NCBI GenBank assembly: GCA_002722775.1
Contig: PBMU01000012.1
Span: 1-37,779 of the forward strand
Direction of reading: 5' to 3'
Length of the DNA stretch: 37,779 nt
DNA from: Rhodospirillaceae bacterium
Lineage (GTDB): Bacteria > Pseudomonadota > Alphaproteobacteria > Thalassobaculales > Thalassobaculaceae
The notes under the pieces were generated by a model. That model was not told the DNA's origin, ran no database searches, and was given only the letters and a program-made list of their open reading frames with translations. Made by a program: the position numbers and the translations under genes. Of this stretch, positions 22,209 through 30,697 are shown piece after piece. Within the stretch, counting starts at the first letter, position 1. Every line of letters begins with the position of its first letter.

Positions 22209-23786
22209 TTATGCGGGAGCAGTAGCGTCTTGCACTTCTTCCGCATCAGACATCTGGGATACATCAACATTCCCGGCAAGCATCTGGTCGTTCATCATCT
22301 TGACTCCCTCGGGACCAAGTTTGTCAACCATCTGCTGCATCTGAGCCTGTTGCTGCTCTTGCGCCAGTTGCTCTTGAGTCTTGATGAGTCCCTCAGTCTT
22401 GATCCCAAGTGCAGTCGCACGCCTCTTAAAGTAATCCTCGATGTTGACAAACTGAGCGATTGCTTGCGGACCAACCACCTGTGCTGCCCCGGCAAGAAAC
22501 AAGTCGAGCTTGGATAGGTCGTTGCCTCGTCCAAGTGCTTCCACTCCCGCAATGATAACAGGCTTAACCAACCCCTTTGGAAGCGGGGGAAGTTTCTTCT
22601 GCTTTTTCATTACTGCCATCAACCGTGTGACCATTGGAAGCTGAAGGTCGTTGCTGAGAAGAGAATACGCACCGGAAAGGGAAGTCTCCAATTCCTGGGA
22701 AAGCATTCGGATCTCCTCCGCAGTCACTCGCTCCGCTTGTCTGACAACACCACTGGTCAAAAGAAACGCAGCACCAAGACGATCCTTGATGCCTTCCATC
22801 GTCATCTGTGCAACTCGGAAATCGTTGAACTTCTGAACCTGGAGAGTCGATACGTCCCCGGCATTCCCGCTGACTATTGCTCCGTTTGCTGACTCGGCTA
22901 ACGTCTTTGCTCTCGTTGTCGAGTTGGGGTTGACCATAAAGAGCACCTTTGCGGACGCAGCAGATCCTTCAACTATCGCACGGGTCAACGCTTCCAGAGA
23001 TTGAATATCACCCAGGTATTCCTCAACGTATCCGCGCCCGTAATCTTCTCCATCGATCCGACTGAAACGAAGAGGGATGTAAGGGCTTTTATCGAGAGGA
23101 ATCTTTCCCCCTCTATCAGCAAGAGTGACACCATTGATGTCCTGTCGGATGTCCCATTTATCCCCCTCCCGGCAAATTGCGGTGTAGAGATCATAGGATG
23201 AGTCACTCGGGTCCGCTTCTGCGGTTTGCATCACAGCAGCAAGCAGATCTTCATCTAACGCTGCTTTAGCGATGCTTTCCTTTGTGGCGATTTTGAGGAC
23301 GTTTCCCATTGGATCACGCTCAACAACAAACCGATCAAGATGAAACACCCGCATCCCACCCTCATCCGGCATATAGATCAGTGCGTTCCCCGTGATGATA
23401 AGGTTCTTGAGTGCTTCGTGGATCGTCACCCGGTAAGTCTCCTGGGCAACTTGATCCATGACCACCTCTTCAAGACGTTGCAAGGAACGCTCGATCTCGG
23501 AGGCAATCTCCGGGGGTGCTCCTTGTTCCGCTAGTTTCTGAGCGTCCGCTTGAAGTCGAAAGAATGGTGAATTCGGGGGAAACAACGCAAGCAACAGCTT
23601 GGACGCAAGGTTGTTCACGCCCCTGGCAGCAACACCACTGAACGGTGTCTCCAGTCTGCTGTGAGCACTAAATCCCTCCTCTGGCATGACATAGGGAAGA
23701 GACAGTTTGGAGCAAGTGCGAGCACGGTCCAGGTAAGTGCGCCTGTTGCCCTCCAGTTCGCTGTAGATCTGTTGTGCGGTGCTCAT
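22209..23786 (-). CDS. Portal / head-tail connector (T7 gp8-like)
   Basis: 525 residues (T7 gp8 536). Family-typical elements are the N-terminal LEGNRRTYLDRARTCSKLSLPYVMP in two parts, the segment ETPFSGVAARGVNNLASKLLLALFPPN, and a C-terminal Gln-rich helix (EQLAQEQQQAQMQQM). It forms the dodecameric ring at the head vertex through which DNA passes. Its ATG overlaps the stop of the acidic upstream gene. Confidence 0.93.
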   Translation of the reverse strand: MSTAQQIYSELEGNRRTYLDRARTCSKLSLPYVMPEEGFSAHSRLETPFSGVAARGVNNLASKLLLALFPPNSPFFRLQADAQKLAEQGAPPEIASEIERSLQRLEEVVMDQVAQETYRVTIHEALKNLIITGNALIYMPDEGGMRVFHLDRFVVERDPMGNVLKIATKESIAKAALDEDLLAAVMQTAEADPSDSSYDLYTAICREGDKWDIRQDINGVTLADRGGKIPLDKSPYIPLRFSRIDGEDYGRGYVEEYLGDIQSLEALTRAIVEGSAASAKVLFMVNPNSTTRAKTLAESANGAIVSGNAGDVSTLQVQKFNDFRVAQMTMEGIKDRLGAAFLLTSGVVRQAERVTAEEIRMLSQELETSLSGAYSLLSNDLQLPMVTRLMAVMKKQKKLPPLPKGLVKPVIIAGVEALGRGNDLSKLDLFLAGAAQVVGPQAIAQFVNIEDYFKRRATALGIKTEGLIKTQEQLAQEQQQAQMQQMVDKLGPEGVKMMNDQMLAGNVDVSQMSDAEEVQDATAPA

Positions 23787-24046
23787 CAGTCGTCGTCGCT
23801 AGGAAAGTTTGCGCTTTCCCAATCTCTGAAAGTTGCTTCTGGATCAAGTGCGTCCGTCTCCTCCTCCGTTAAGAGATCCCCGTCATCAGAGATAATAAGA
23901 TACGACTCGGTATCAGACTCCACAACACCATAAAGATATTGAGTAGTCGCGTTCTCGTCAGCGGGGTGTCCTAAGAATTCTTCCCACAAAGACTTACTGC
24001 GTTCAACAGCACCAGACGGAGACGAGAATTTAAGATACTGTGCCAT
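23786..24046 (-). CDS. Small acidic protein upstream of portal
   Basis: Eighty-six residues, very acidic (ISDDGDLLTEEETDALDPEATF, ending FPSDDD). Its stop overlaps the portal start, so it is co-translated with portal. No family is recognised. Similar small acidic genes often sit before portal in marine T7-like phages (T7 itself has gp7.3/7.7 there). A head or tail assembly role is inferred only from position. Confidence 0.55.
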   Translation of the reverse strand: MAQYLKFSSPSGAVERSKSLWEEFLGHPADENATTQYLYGVVESDTESYLIISDDGDLLTEEETDALDPEATFRDWESANFPSDDD

Positions 24047-24056
24047 TTTTGCTCTT

Positions 24057-25031
24057 TTACGTTATGCCGTGGAAATCCATTATATCTTCCTCCACTGCTT
24101 CTGCTTGGGCAGTAGTCAACGCAGTCTCCCAGGTGATGACCTCATTTATGTCGCCATACCAAAAACCTTGCACAGGTGATGGGACTCTGCGGCACCCCAC
24201 CGCAAATACTTCTCTCTGTGTAGCCAATATGTTTTCAGTACAATCCTGCTGAGTCACCGACTCATTGATCCTTATGCGTTGCTCGTTGCTGCTTGCTGCT
24301 GGGTCATAAGAAGCAATAACAAGATCTTTCGTAGTTGTTCTTGCCTCGATGGTTGTTGCCATATCATTCGTATCTCCATCGATTTGAAAGCGGTAAACAT
24401 CTCCTAAAACATGAACCTCAACACCTTTGTTATAGTTGTTGAGATCGTTCATAATTCCGTAAGCAGTCCCAGAACTTGCTGATGCGTGGTATTTGCTCAC
24501 CGCAAGATAAGTGAAATCGTCTGTACCGGACTCATGCTTATAGTTGGAAACCATGTAAGAAGCAGACCCATCAAAAGCCACACCCTCCAATAAAAACCCG
24601 TTACTTACCAGTTTTGGTTGGTTCGCTGCTGTTGTCTGAGTGAGTGTCTTGCCATTTCCGCTTTGATCGTAGAACTTGGTAACGAACCCGTCTGTTGATT
24701 TACAAAATTCTCCAAGAGTGTTGATCCCCGTATAAGTCCCTGACTTCGCTTCAACCCTTGAATCCAGCCCCACTCTCCCGTCAGGGTTAAAGAACACGTA
24801 AACCTCCACAGTTACTCCCCCAACAGTTCGACGCAAATCAAGTGCATAGCCTGTGTAGGCACCACGCAACTTCCGCAACCCAAATGCCATCTGAGCAGCA
24901 GGAACACCAGGAAGATCCAAAAGAGGAGTTCTAGTAGACCCGTCAATCGTATGCGTTGCTCTCCTGGTGAAAGGAAAAGTCAACCCATGTGTTGTGAACG
25001 ATGGGTATTTGAACAAAAAAGGGAGACTCAT
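24057..25031 (-). CDS. Lectin-like virion protein (arabinofuranosidase B-like/LamG), candidate receptor-binding protein
   Basis: 324 residues. The segment AFGLRKLRGAYTGYALDLRR near residues 49-68 and VTKFYDQSGNGKTLTQTTAA near 117-136 match the N-terminal domain seen in arabinofuranosidase B-like and many phage tail proteins. The second half (FLLEGVAFDGSASYMVSNY onward, ending with INEVITWETALTTAQ) has the layout of a LamG/concanavalin A-like beta sandwich. Such domains bind sugars. No gp17-like fibre gene lies at its usual site, so this is the best candidate for host recognition, although it could instead decorate the capsid. Confidence 0.7.
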   Translation of the reverse strand: MSLPFLFKYPSFTTHGLTFPFTRRATHTIDGSTRTPLLDLPGVPAAQMAFGLRKLRGAYTGYALDLRRTVGGVTVEVYVFFNPDGRVGLDSRVEAKSGTYTGINTLGEFCKSTDGFVTKFYDQSGNGKTLTQTTAANQPKLVSNGFLLEGVAFDGSASYMVSNYKHESGTDDFTYLAVSKYHASASSGTAYGIMNDLNNYNKGVEVHVLGDVYRFQIDGDTNDMATTIEARTTTKDLVIASYDPAASSNEQRIRINESVTQQDCTENILATQREVFAVGCRRVPSPVQGFWYGDINEVITWETALTTAQAEAVEEDIMDFHGIT

Positions 25032-25055
25032 AAGTCCTGCACTGGTCCCCCCTTG

Positions 25056-25379
25056 TTATAGCTCAATCGGCTTGATTATAACTCGCACGCTTGTGCTGGA
25101 ACCATCGTTTGAGACATTCACAGCAAGATCAGAAAAGGGACTGATAAAGACTGCCCCGCCATTCGCAGTCAGCGTTGTGTGAGATCCGACATCAACGTAA
25201 GCAGGGCTGGAACCGTCATTGAGAGATGTGATCTTGTGCTGGAGCTTGATCGTCGCCCCGTCAAAAGTCCCCTCGCAAAAGAATACCATAGGTTTCCCGG
25301 TCCCTGGATTGATCGCAGGAGTAGACGCAGAGTTGTAAGTCCCGTCAGTAGTCAGTGTAACACCTGTGTGATTGCTCAT
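25056..25379 (-). CDS. Small beta-rich virion-type protein
   Basis: 107 residues, almost entirely short beta-type segments separated by Gly/Asn/Asp turns (VFFCEGTFDGATIKLQHKI, GGAVFISPFSDLAVNVSND, VRVIIKPIEL). This is the pattern of small phage decoration or tail-spike base proteins. I recall similar 'GTFDGATIKLQ' proteins in marine podoviruses, without assigned function. It lies directly upstream of the lectin-like gene and is probably part of the same virion structure. Confidence 0.6.
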   Translation of the reverse strand: MSNHTGVTLTTDGTYNSASTPAINPGTGKPMVFFCEGTFDGATIKLQHKITSLNDGSSPAYVDVGSHTTLTANGGAVFISPFSDLAVNVSNDGSSTSVRVIIKPIEL

Positions 25380-25388
25380 GTCTCTCTC

Positions 25389-25595
25389 TTAGTAGGGGAT
25401 GTTAGTTCCAGATCCAGTTCCTCGGATACCTGTAGTGGGACGAGAAATGCGTAGTCCACCTAGACCCACTCTTCGCCTCTTTTTAGGATCACGCCTGTCT
25501 GACGGGAGGGAAATCTCTTCCGCAGTCTTAGTAGGTGCCGTGGGTGCAAGAGAGGGCGGCGGCGGATCTGGCATTTTAGGTCGAGCTAGGCACAT
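25389..25595 (-). CDS. Small Pro-rich conserved phage protein
   Basis: Sixty-eight residues. It opens MCLARPKMPDPPPPSLAPTAP, continues with a basic patch (RRDPKKRRRVGLGGLRI) and ends GSGTNIPY. A Cys-start, Pro-rich, basic, '...SGxNIP' ending protein is widespread in T7-like phages beside portal genes, with unknown function. The pattern suggests a structural or assembly peptide. Confidence 0.6.
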   Translation of the reverse strand: MCLARPKMPDPPPPSLAPTAPTKTAEEISLPSDRRDPKKRRRVGLGGLRISRPTTGIRGTGSGTNIPY

Positions 25596-25597
25596 AA

Positions 25598-25798
25598 CTA
25601 TCGAAGGAGGTTTTCGTCTTGCTCCTCTTTAACTATTTTCAATAAGTTAATCAATGCCCTTTTTCCAGAATAAAAATCAATCTCCCGTGGGGAATCCAAC
25701 GGAGTGAAATCCCTTGGGGGTGCTGCCTTTTCCAGGGCATCGATCATTTTCTGCTGAATCTCAGGGAATTCTGGCCCCTGTCCTTCGTATCCACTCAT
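25598..25798 (-). CDS. Hypothetical protein
   Basis: Sixty-six residues, with a Pro-rich middle (PPRDFTPLDSP) and a helical end (ALINLLKIVKEEQDENLLR). No family is recognised. The start overlaps the upstream gene by 4 bases and the leader reads ACCAACAACAATG, typical of SD-less starts in this genome. It sits at the junction between replication and virion genes. Confidence 0.55.
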   Translation of the reverse strand: MSGYEGQGPEFPEIQQKMIDALEKAAPPRDFTPLDSPREIDFYSGKRALINLLKIVKEEQDENLLR

Positions 25799-26133
25799 TG
25801 TTGTTGGTCAGTTTTTTGTTGTTGTTCCTCAATCAGCAACGCTTTGCACAGAATTGCGTAGTTGAGAAGATCATCACAAGCGTCCTCCACCGTCTCCCCC
25901 GTGACACGAAGTTCCCCGTCTCCAATGAACGAGTGAATCCGCATGAGTTTATCCTGGATTCTCAATAACAACCCCGATACCGGGTGCATCTTGAAAATGC
26001 GGGACGCTTTGAAATTGGCTAGTCCGTCCGTTGCTCCACTTCCTCCGGTGTAGTCGGAGTTCTTTTGGATCATTATTTTCCTGGCCTTTTCGCAGGTCTT
26101 TGCGTGCAACTCCAACAGTTCTTCTGCTTTCAT
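25795..26133 (-). CDS. DUF1599/Nmad1-like protein, putative nucleotide-related function
   Basis: 112 residues. The pattern KNSDYTGG at residues 24-31, FKASRIFKM, LLLRIQDKLMRIHSF and ETVEDACDDLLNYAILCKALL agrees with the DUF1599/'nucleotide modification associated domain 1' family, in which the KN-DY, Asp-Lys and Glu-Asp-Asp motifs are conserved. These proteins are linked by context to nucleotide or base metabolism; the reaction is not established. Start and stop overlap its neighbours (TAATG with the exonuclease), placing it in the DNA-replication operon. Confidence 0.7.
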   Translation of the reverse strand: MKAEELLELHAKTCEKARKIMIQKNSDYTGGSGATDGLANFKASRIFKMHPVSGLLLRIQDKLMRIHSFIGDGELRVTGETVEDACDDLLNYAILCKALLIEEQQQKTDQQQ

Positions 26134-26882
26134 TATTCTGGTGGTTGTTCGACAAGAAGGTCAGGAGTCCACATCTTTACTCTGCCTGTCTCCCGGTTGT
26201 AGTCGTCGTTCTGAAGAATGTAAGCGAGTCGCGCAGTCATCAGTGCGTCATCCTCGGTCATCCCTTGCTTCTCATAAAGATCCACGATGACACTCCAGGA
26301 CACCCCGTGCTTCGCCAGCATCTTCTGAGAAGTCTTTGGTCCGTATCCCTTTAACCCACTGTAACCGTCAGTCGGATCTCCACTGAGTATCTGGGTAGCG
26401 TGAAAGAACTGAGCTTGCTCCACAGTGATTGCCCGTGACTCCCCGGTCATAAAGTTGAACCAAGACACAGGAAGCGTCCCCATGTCCTTATCCCCGGAAA
26501 CGATGCAAGTGTTCTCAGGGTCTTCCGTAGCGAGAATGCCAAGGATGTCATCTGCTTCCAGGTCAGGCCAAAGGTGACTCAACCACGTTTCCATTGCCCA
26601 CTCTCTCAGGTCGTTGATCCCTAGCGGAGATCTCTTGTTAACCCTGTTCGCCTTGTAAAGCGGATACATCGTGTGGCGAAAGGTTTCCCGCGAACTGAAG
26701 CACAGTTCAATTGACCCTGGATTCAGTTCATCCTTTATCGAATCGACAAGATCAATGAACGCATCCTTTAACTCAGGAAAAGTTGAGTGAAGGGTAAACA
26801 CATCGTCATCCCACCTCACCTCGCACTCCGCAGCAAATGCAGCCCGATACAAAAACATATCAGCGTCTATCAGTGCTCGCAT
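26133..26882 (-). CDS. 5'-3' exonuclease (T7 gp6-like, FEN family)
   Basis: 249 residues (T7 gp6 300). It opens with ALIDADMFLYRAAF, giving the first metal ligand D6/D8. Further ligands are in LEADDILGILA (about 112-122) and VSGDKDMG (about 131-138), and a helix-hairpin-helix-like segment SGLKGYGPKTSQKML follows. It removes RNA primers and degrades host DNA. It overlaps DNA polymerase by one base (TAATG), as expected for co-expression. Confidence 0.9.
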   Translation of the reverse strand: MRALIDADMFLYRAAFAAECEVRWDDDVFTLHSTFPELKDAFIDLVDSIKDELNPGSIELCFSSRETFRHTMYPLYKANRVNKRSPLGINDLREWAMETWLSHLWPDLEADDILGILATEDPENTCIVSGDKDMGTLPVSWFNFMTGESRAITVEQAQFFHATQILSGDPTDGYSGLKGYGPKTSQKMLAKHGVSWSVIVDLYEKQGMTEDDALMTARLAYILQNDDYNRETGRVKMWTPDLLVEQPPE

Positions 26883-28711
26883 TAGTGTGTCTCCTTCCAG
26901 TTTAATCCAACCTTATACTCGCCATCAACAGGCATCCTGAATCCTAACGTGCGCCCCGCTTTCGCAAGCGAATCAACAAAGCACCTCCCTAACGACTCAG
27001 CGTTCTCCGGGTCACAACTGAACTGAACCTCATCGTGGATGTTGCCGTGTAGTTCAAACGGAAGCAGTGCGTCCTCACAGAATGTCACAAGTGCTTGCTT
27101 CATAAGGACTGCTCCCGCTGACTGAAGAAGAAGATTGAGAGCAGAATGTGCGGAGCGACACGGGAGCTTTCGCCCGTCGAGTCCCGTCAGGTAGGGCTTT
27201 TTCTCCAGGGTCGTCTCGATGTCGTTGAGCAGTGTCTGGACTGCTGGCATCTTTTGAAAGAACCGGGCCTTTAACGCTTTGCCCTCCTTGCGCCCCTTGC
27301 CAACGATCTCGCCAATCTTGGTGTCTCCCGCGCCATAAAGAAGGGCGTATATAAAAGTCTTTGCTTGGTCCCTTGTCTCCAACCCTGCTGCGTTCTGGTT
27401 AGTGGAATGGATGTCACCTTCAAGAATCTCGCGTGCGTATGCACCGTCATCAAGCCTGTGCAGATAGTGAGCAAGACACCGTAACTCCAACCCGGAGGCA
27501 TCTGCTCCGACAAGCACCTTTCCTTTCGGGGCAATAAAACAAGACCGACACTCCTCACCATACGGTGCTCGGTTAGCAGGAACCTGGGAGACGTTGGGAT
27601 TGCGGTGCGTGCAACGTCCGCTGACTGCTCCGTTCGTGTTCAACTCCCCGTGGATTCTTCCCTCCGGTGTGACAAGTTTCAGCCAAGCATTCTTGCCCTC
27701 CGCTATCTGTCCAAGACGCTTCGTCAACAACAGGTATTCAAGCAGCATGAGTGCCTCCGGTGTGCCTATTCCCTTGAGAACTCCCTCGTCAATCTTTGGT
27801 CGTTTTCCATCGTAAGCACTCGGTTCCCACCCCATTTGTAAAAGCCGCTCACAGATCTGGTCACGGGAGTTGGGGTTGAAGGGGATCGTCTTTGTCTTGT
27901 TCCCTGATCGCACCGCACGGTTCACAATTACCTGCTTCAACCCTGCGTCCTTTAGCACAGTCTTGAGTTCCCCTTTTGTTCTCGCTGAATACTCGACTCC
28001 ACCCTCAGTCACCGTCCACCCTGACGCTTGCTTCATTGTCTCCACGGTTGCCGGGAACATCTCCTGGAGATCGTCTTTTAGTTCTGCCCTGCGAACCATG
28101 AGTCTCTCAGTCAACTCGTTTGCTTTTCTTGAATCAAAGGGCCAACCGTTAGCCTCCTGCTTGCGAATGATGCGAGCAAAGTTGTGCTCCAACCACATCA
28201 TCTGCTGACTCCCGTTCTGTGCTGTCAGGTGAAGAAAGAGCTTGTGCGTCACCATAACATCCTGGGCGCAATACTCTTCCATTTCCGCACTGTATTGACT
28301 CCAATCCTCAGTCTCCCCGTGCGAGTCCTTTTCCTCACCTATCCTTTTTCCCCACGCCTTGAGAGAGTGTGATCCGACAAGTTGCCGGGGGAACTCCGGG
28401 TTCTTGTAGTCCTCATTCTTCAGGTCAGGAAACAACACCCGTGCCATGACCATTGTGTCGAGAACAACACACTCCAACGGACGATACATCTTTGCCAGTG
28501 CAGGGGCATCGAACCCTATGGCATTGTGACCGACTGCATAGTCTGCGGTGTTAAGATAGGATATGCCCTCGTTGATGTCCCCATTCAAGCTGTTGAACGA
28601 ACGCATAAAAGTCCCGTCATACACACAAAGACAGTGAACTTCAGTCAACCCCTCCAAAGTGGGCCAATGGTCGATAGCGGTCGTCTCGATGTCGAACCAC
28701 AGAATCTTCAT
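26882..28711 (-). CDS. DNA polymerase, family A (T7 gp5-like)
   Basis: 609 residues, shorter than T7 gp5 (704). The 3'-5' exonuclease domain starts with WFDIETTA (D7, E9) and has GHNAIGFDAPAL. The polymerase domain has motif A VGADASGLELR near 401-411, the O-helix RDQAKTFIYALLYGAG at 447-462, and motif C HGNIHDEVQFSC near 555-566. The Tyr of the O-helix (YALLYG) predicts dideoxynucleotide sensitivity, as in T7. I did not find an obvious long thioredoxin-binding loop; the smaller size suggests it is reduced. Confidence 0.95.
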   Translation of the reverse strand: MKILWFDIETTAIDHWPTLEGLTEVHCLCVYDGTFMRSFNSLNGDINEGISYLNTADYAVGHNAIGFDAPALAKMYRPLECVVLDTMVMARVLFPDLKNEDYKNPEFPRQLVGSHSLKAWGKRIGEEKDSHGETEDWSQYSAEMEEYCAQDVMVTHKLFLHLTAQNGSQQMMWLEHNFARIIRKQEANGWPFDSRKANELTERLMVRRAELKDDLQEMFPATVETMKQASGWTVTEGGVEYSARTKGELKTVLKDAGLKQVIVNRAVRSGNKTKTIPFNPNSRDQICERLLQMGWEPSAYDGKRPKIDEGVLKGIGTPEALMLLEYLLLTKRLGQIAEGKNAWLKLVTPEGRIHGELNTNGAVSGRCTHRNPNVSQVPANRAPYGEECRSCFIAPKGKVLVGADASGLELRCLAHYLHRLDDGAYAREILEGDIHSTNQNAAGLETRDQAKTFIYALLYGAGDTKIGEIVGKGRKEGKALKARFFQKMPAVQTLLNDIETTLEKKPYLTGLDGRKLPCRSAHSALNLLLQSAGAVLMKQALVTFCEDALLPFELHGNIHDEVQFSCDPENAESLGRCFVDSLAKAGRTLGFRMPVDGEYKVGLNWKETH

Positions 28712-29040
28712 CTGTTAGCCCTCCTTGCTGCCTTGCGCATCTCCTTCAAAGTCTTAACAAGCCTCGGAGCGTAATCATCCGGGTTGTCCAGGTAGTCGTT
28801 CACCTTCTCAATCGAGTAGAGAACAAGGGAGTGGTTTACGTTGAACAAACCACCCACCTTCTTTAATGACAATTTGAACTCGGTGCGAAGAAACGCCATG
28901 ACTGCGTGCCGTGCAAACGCAACTCGGCGCACTCGACTCTTTCCGCAGATCTCGTCCAAGGTGTAACCCGTGAGATCCACCATTTCCTTTACGCCCTCTA
29001 TTTGCTTTGGGCTGAGAGAGATGCCCTTTCCTTTAATCAT
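28708..29040 (-). CDS. Stand-alone DnaA domain IV-like DNA-binding protein
   Basis: 110 residues. After a short lead, the segment from about residue 14 to 85 follows the layout of the C-terminal DNA-binding domain of the bacterial initiator DnaA: GYTLDEICGKSRVRRVAFARHAVMAF in two parts, LRTEFKLSLKKVGGLF, then NVNHSLVLYSIEKV where DnaA has GRDHTTVLHACRKI. The AAA+ and N-terminal domains are absent. The base-contacting Arg of the DnaA signature is Val here, and Asp is Asn, while His is kept. It overlaps primase-helicase by 8 bases and DNA polymerase by 4, so a role in origin binding or host DnaA interference is plausible. Confidence 0.7.
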   Translation of the reverse strand: MIKGKGISLSPKQIEGVKEMVDLTGYTLDEICGKSRVRRVAFARHAVMAFLRTEFKLSLKKVGGLFNVNHSLVLYSIEKVNDYLDNPDDYAPRLVKTLKEMRKAARRANR

Positions 29041-30697
29041 TGCTCGTTTGGTCGTTGTTGTTGGTTTGTTCCTCGGGTGCAAACGGTTCAAATGAGTCGT
29101 CGTCCTCGTCGAACTGGAACTCACTCATCACTCCTGTTGCCTTTTCAAACTTGAGGTGACAGGCAACTCCGGTTTCCCCGCTGAATCTGTTCTTGAGAAC
29201 GCGCAATGTGGTGATGTGCATCCGTTCCGGGTCTTGAAGGTTACGCTCAACTCCAACCACCATGTCGCTGAGTCCTGCGATTGCCGTGGACCCACGCAAC
29301 GCTGACAGACTCGTCGCCACTCCTTCCTCAAATCCTCGTCCCTCGGGTCGTTTAAGATGACTGACAACGATCAACCCAATCTCACACTCCTCCGCAAGAG
29401 ATCGTAGCTTGGTCATCATGTTGTCGATCATTCTCCGTTCGTCTCCCCCACTGCTGTCGATGCCACTTACCAGGATCGAGAGGTGATCGAGAATGACCCA
29501 CTCAACATCCAATGCTTGAGCCATGTAACGGATGTGTGTCAGCAGGTTGTCGCTGTCCATAGAACCAAAGTGGTCGTAAAGATAACAACGTCCGCTCCCC
29601 ACCGTAGCATCGAATGCCGTGCGAAATTCCTCCTCGTCATCAAACGGTTCCAGATGAAGTGGTTTCTTTATCTCAAGCCCAACGATCCCCTGTGCCGTCC
29701 GCTCGACGCTTTCCTCCAGGGCAAGATAACCGACTGTTGAACCTACGTTCGTGAGGAGGTGGTGCGCTATTACGCGACACACCTGCGATTTGCCCACGCC
29801 ACTTCCTGCACAGAACGTAACAATCTCACGCTTGCGTAACCCTCTCGTCATCTCATTAAGACCAACGAACGGGTAACTCACGCTTTGATTTGCCTTGGGG
29901 TTCAACAGTCGATCAAGAACGTCTCGACCATCAAGAATGTCATCCGGTCGCCAGATGTTTGCTTGAAAGATTGCGGTGATGATTGCGCTTGTTGCGTTGT
30001 TCAACAGGCACTCGTTGGGATCTTTGTGGGGGAGGCGTGCGACCTTTGCTCGGCCCACCGGAAGGATGTTAGCTACTTGCCCGGTCGCTTTTCGTCCTTG
30101 CTCGTCCTCATCAAACATCAGGATCACCTCGTCCCACTTGTTCAACCAGTTGAGGTGACGCTTGAATGTAGACTGTGCGCTTTGTGCTCCGTTGGGCAGA
30201 CTCACTACTGCCCACTTGTTGTCCTGGGCTTGGCTCACCGACAACGCATCAATCTCTCCCTCGGTCACTACAAGTTTCTTTCCTCCCATTGGAAAGAGGT
30301 GCATCCCAAAGAACGACCGGGGAGTGCCTATCGCTTCAAACTTCTTGTTCTCGTAGCGAAGTTTCTGTGCCTCCAGCTTTCCCTCCAAGTCACGATAATC
30401 CGCAACGTGAACCCACTCTCCCTTTCTCTTGCCCACCCGGTATCCATACCGCTTGCAAGTATCCTTCCACAACCCTCTGCTGCTTATCTCCTGGAACTCA
30501 GCGTCCGTCACAAACAGACTCGGTGCTGCTTGAGGTGCTGCTTGTTGCGGAGGAGAAGTGCTCACGTTGCTCGTCGTCGTCTTGGATGGTGTGTGCTCAC
30601 CACATGAGAAGCAGTGTGTGCTTCCGTCTGCGTTAACTGAAAGGGCATCGCTTGATCCGCACTCAGCGCACGGTTGGTGGGTCGCTATAAAAGCCAT
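29033..30697 (-). CDS. Primase-helicase (T7 gp4-like)
   Basis: 554 residues (T7 gp4A 566). The N-terminal zinc-binding domain has C10, C13, C29 and C32. The TOPRIM primase has VVTEGEIDA (145-152) and MFDEDEQG (194-201). The RecA-like helicase has Walker A CAGSGVGKSQ (296-305) and a DHLSIL-type Walker B further on. The full zinc finger means primer synthesis is expected along with unwinding. The acidic C-terminus (EDDDSFEPFAPEEQ) matches the T7 tail that binds polymerase. It overlaps endonuclease I upstream by 13 bases. Confidence 0.95.
   Translation of the reverse strand: MAFIATHQPCAECGSSDALSVNADGSTHCFSCGEHTPSKTTTSNVSTSPPQQAAPQAAPSLFVTDAEFQEISSRGLWKDTCKRYGYRVGKRKGEWVHVADYRDLEGKLEAQKLRYENKKFEAIGTPRSFFGMHLFPMGGKKLVVTEGEIDALSVSQAQDNKWAVVSLPNGAQSAQSTFKRHLNWLNKWDEVILMFDEDEQGRKATGQVANILPVGRAKVARLPHKDPNECLLNNATSAIITAIFQANIWRPDDILDGRDVLDRLLNPKANQSVSYPFVGLNEMTRGLRKREIVTFCAGSGVGKSQVCRVIAHHLLTNVGSTVGYLALEESVERTAQGIVGLEIKKPLHLEPFDDEEEFRTAFDATVGSGRCYLYDHFGSMDSDNLLTHIRYMAQALDVEWVILDHLSILVSGIDSSGGDERRMIDNMMTKLRSLAEECEIGLIVVSHLKRPEGRGFEEGVATSLSALRGSTAIAGLSDMVVGVERNLQDPERMHITTLRVLKNRFSGETGVACHLKFEKATGVMSEFQFDEDDDSFEPFAPEEQTNNNDQTSND

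Noticed and set aside
29885-30607. Plus-strand open frame of 240 codons opposite primase-helicase
   Set aside because: It overlaps a fully conserved primase-helicase; the sequence is Cys/Leu/Arg-rich noise without domains.
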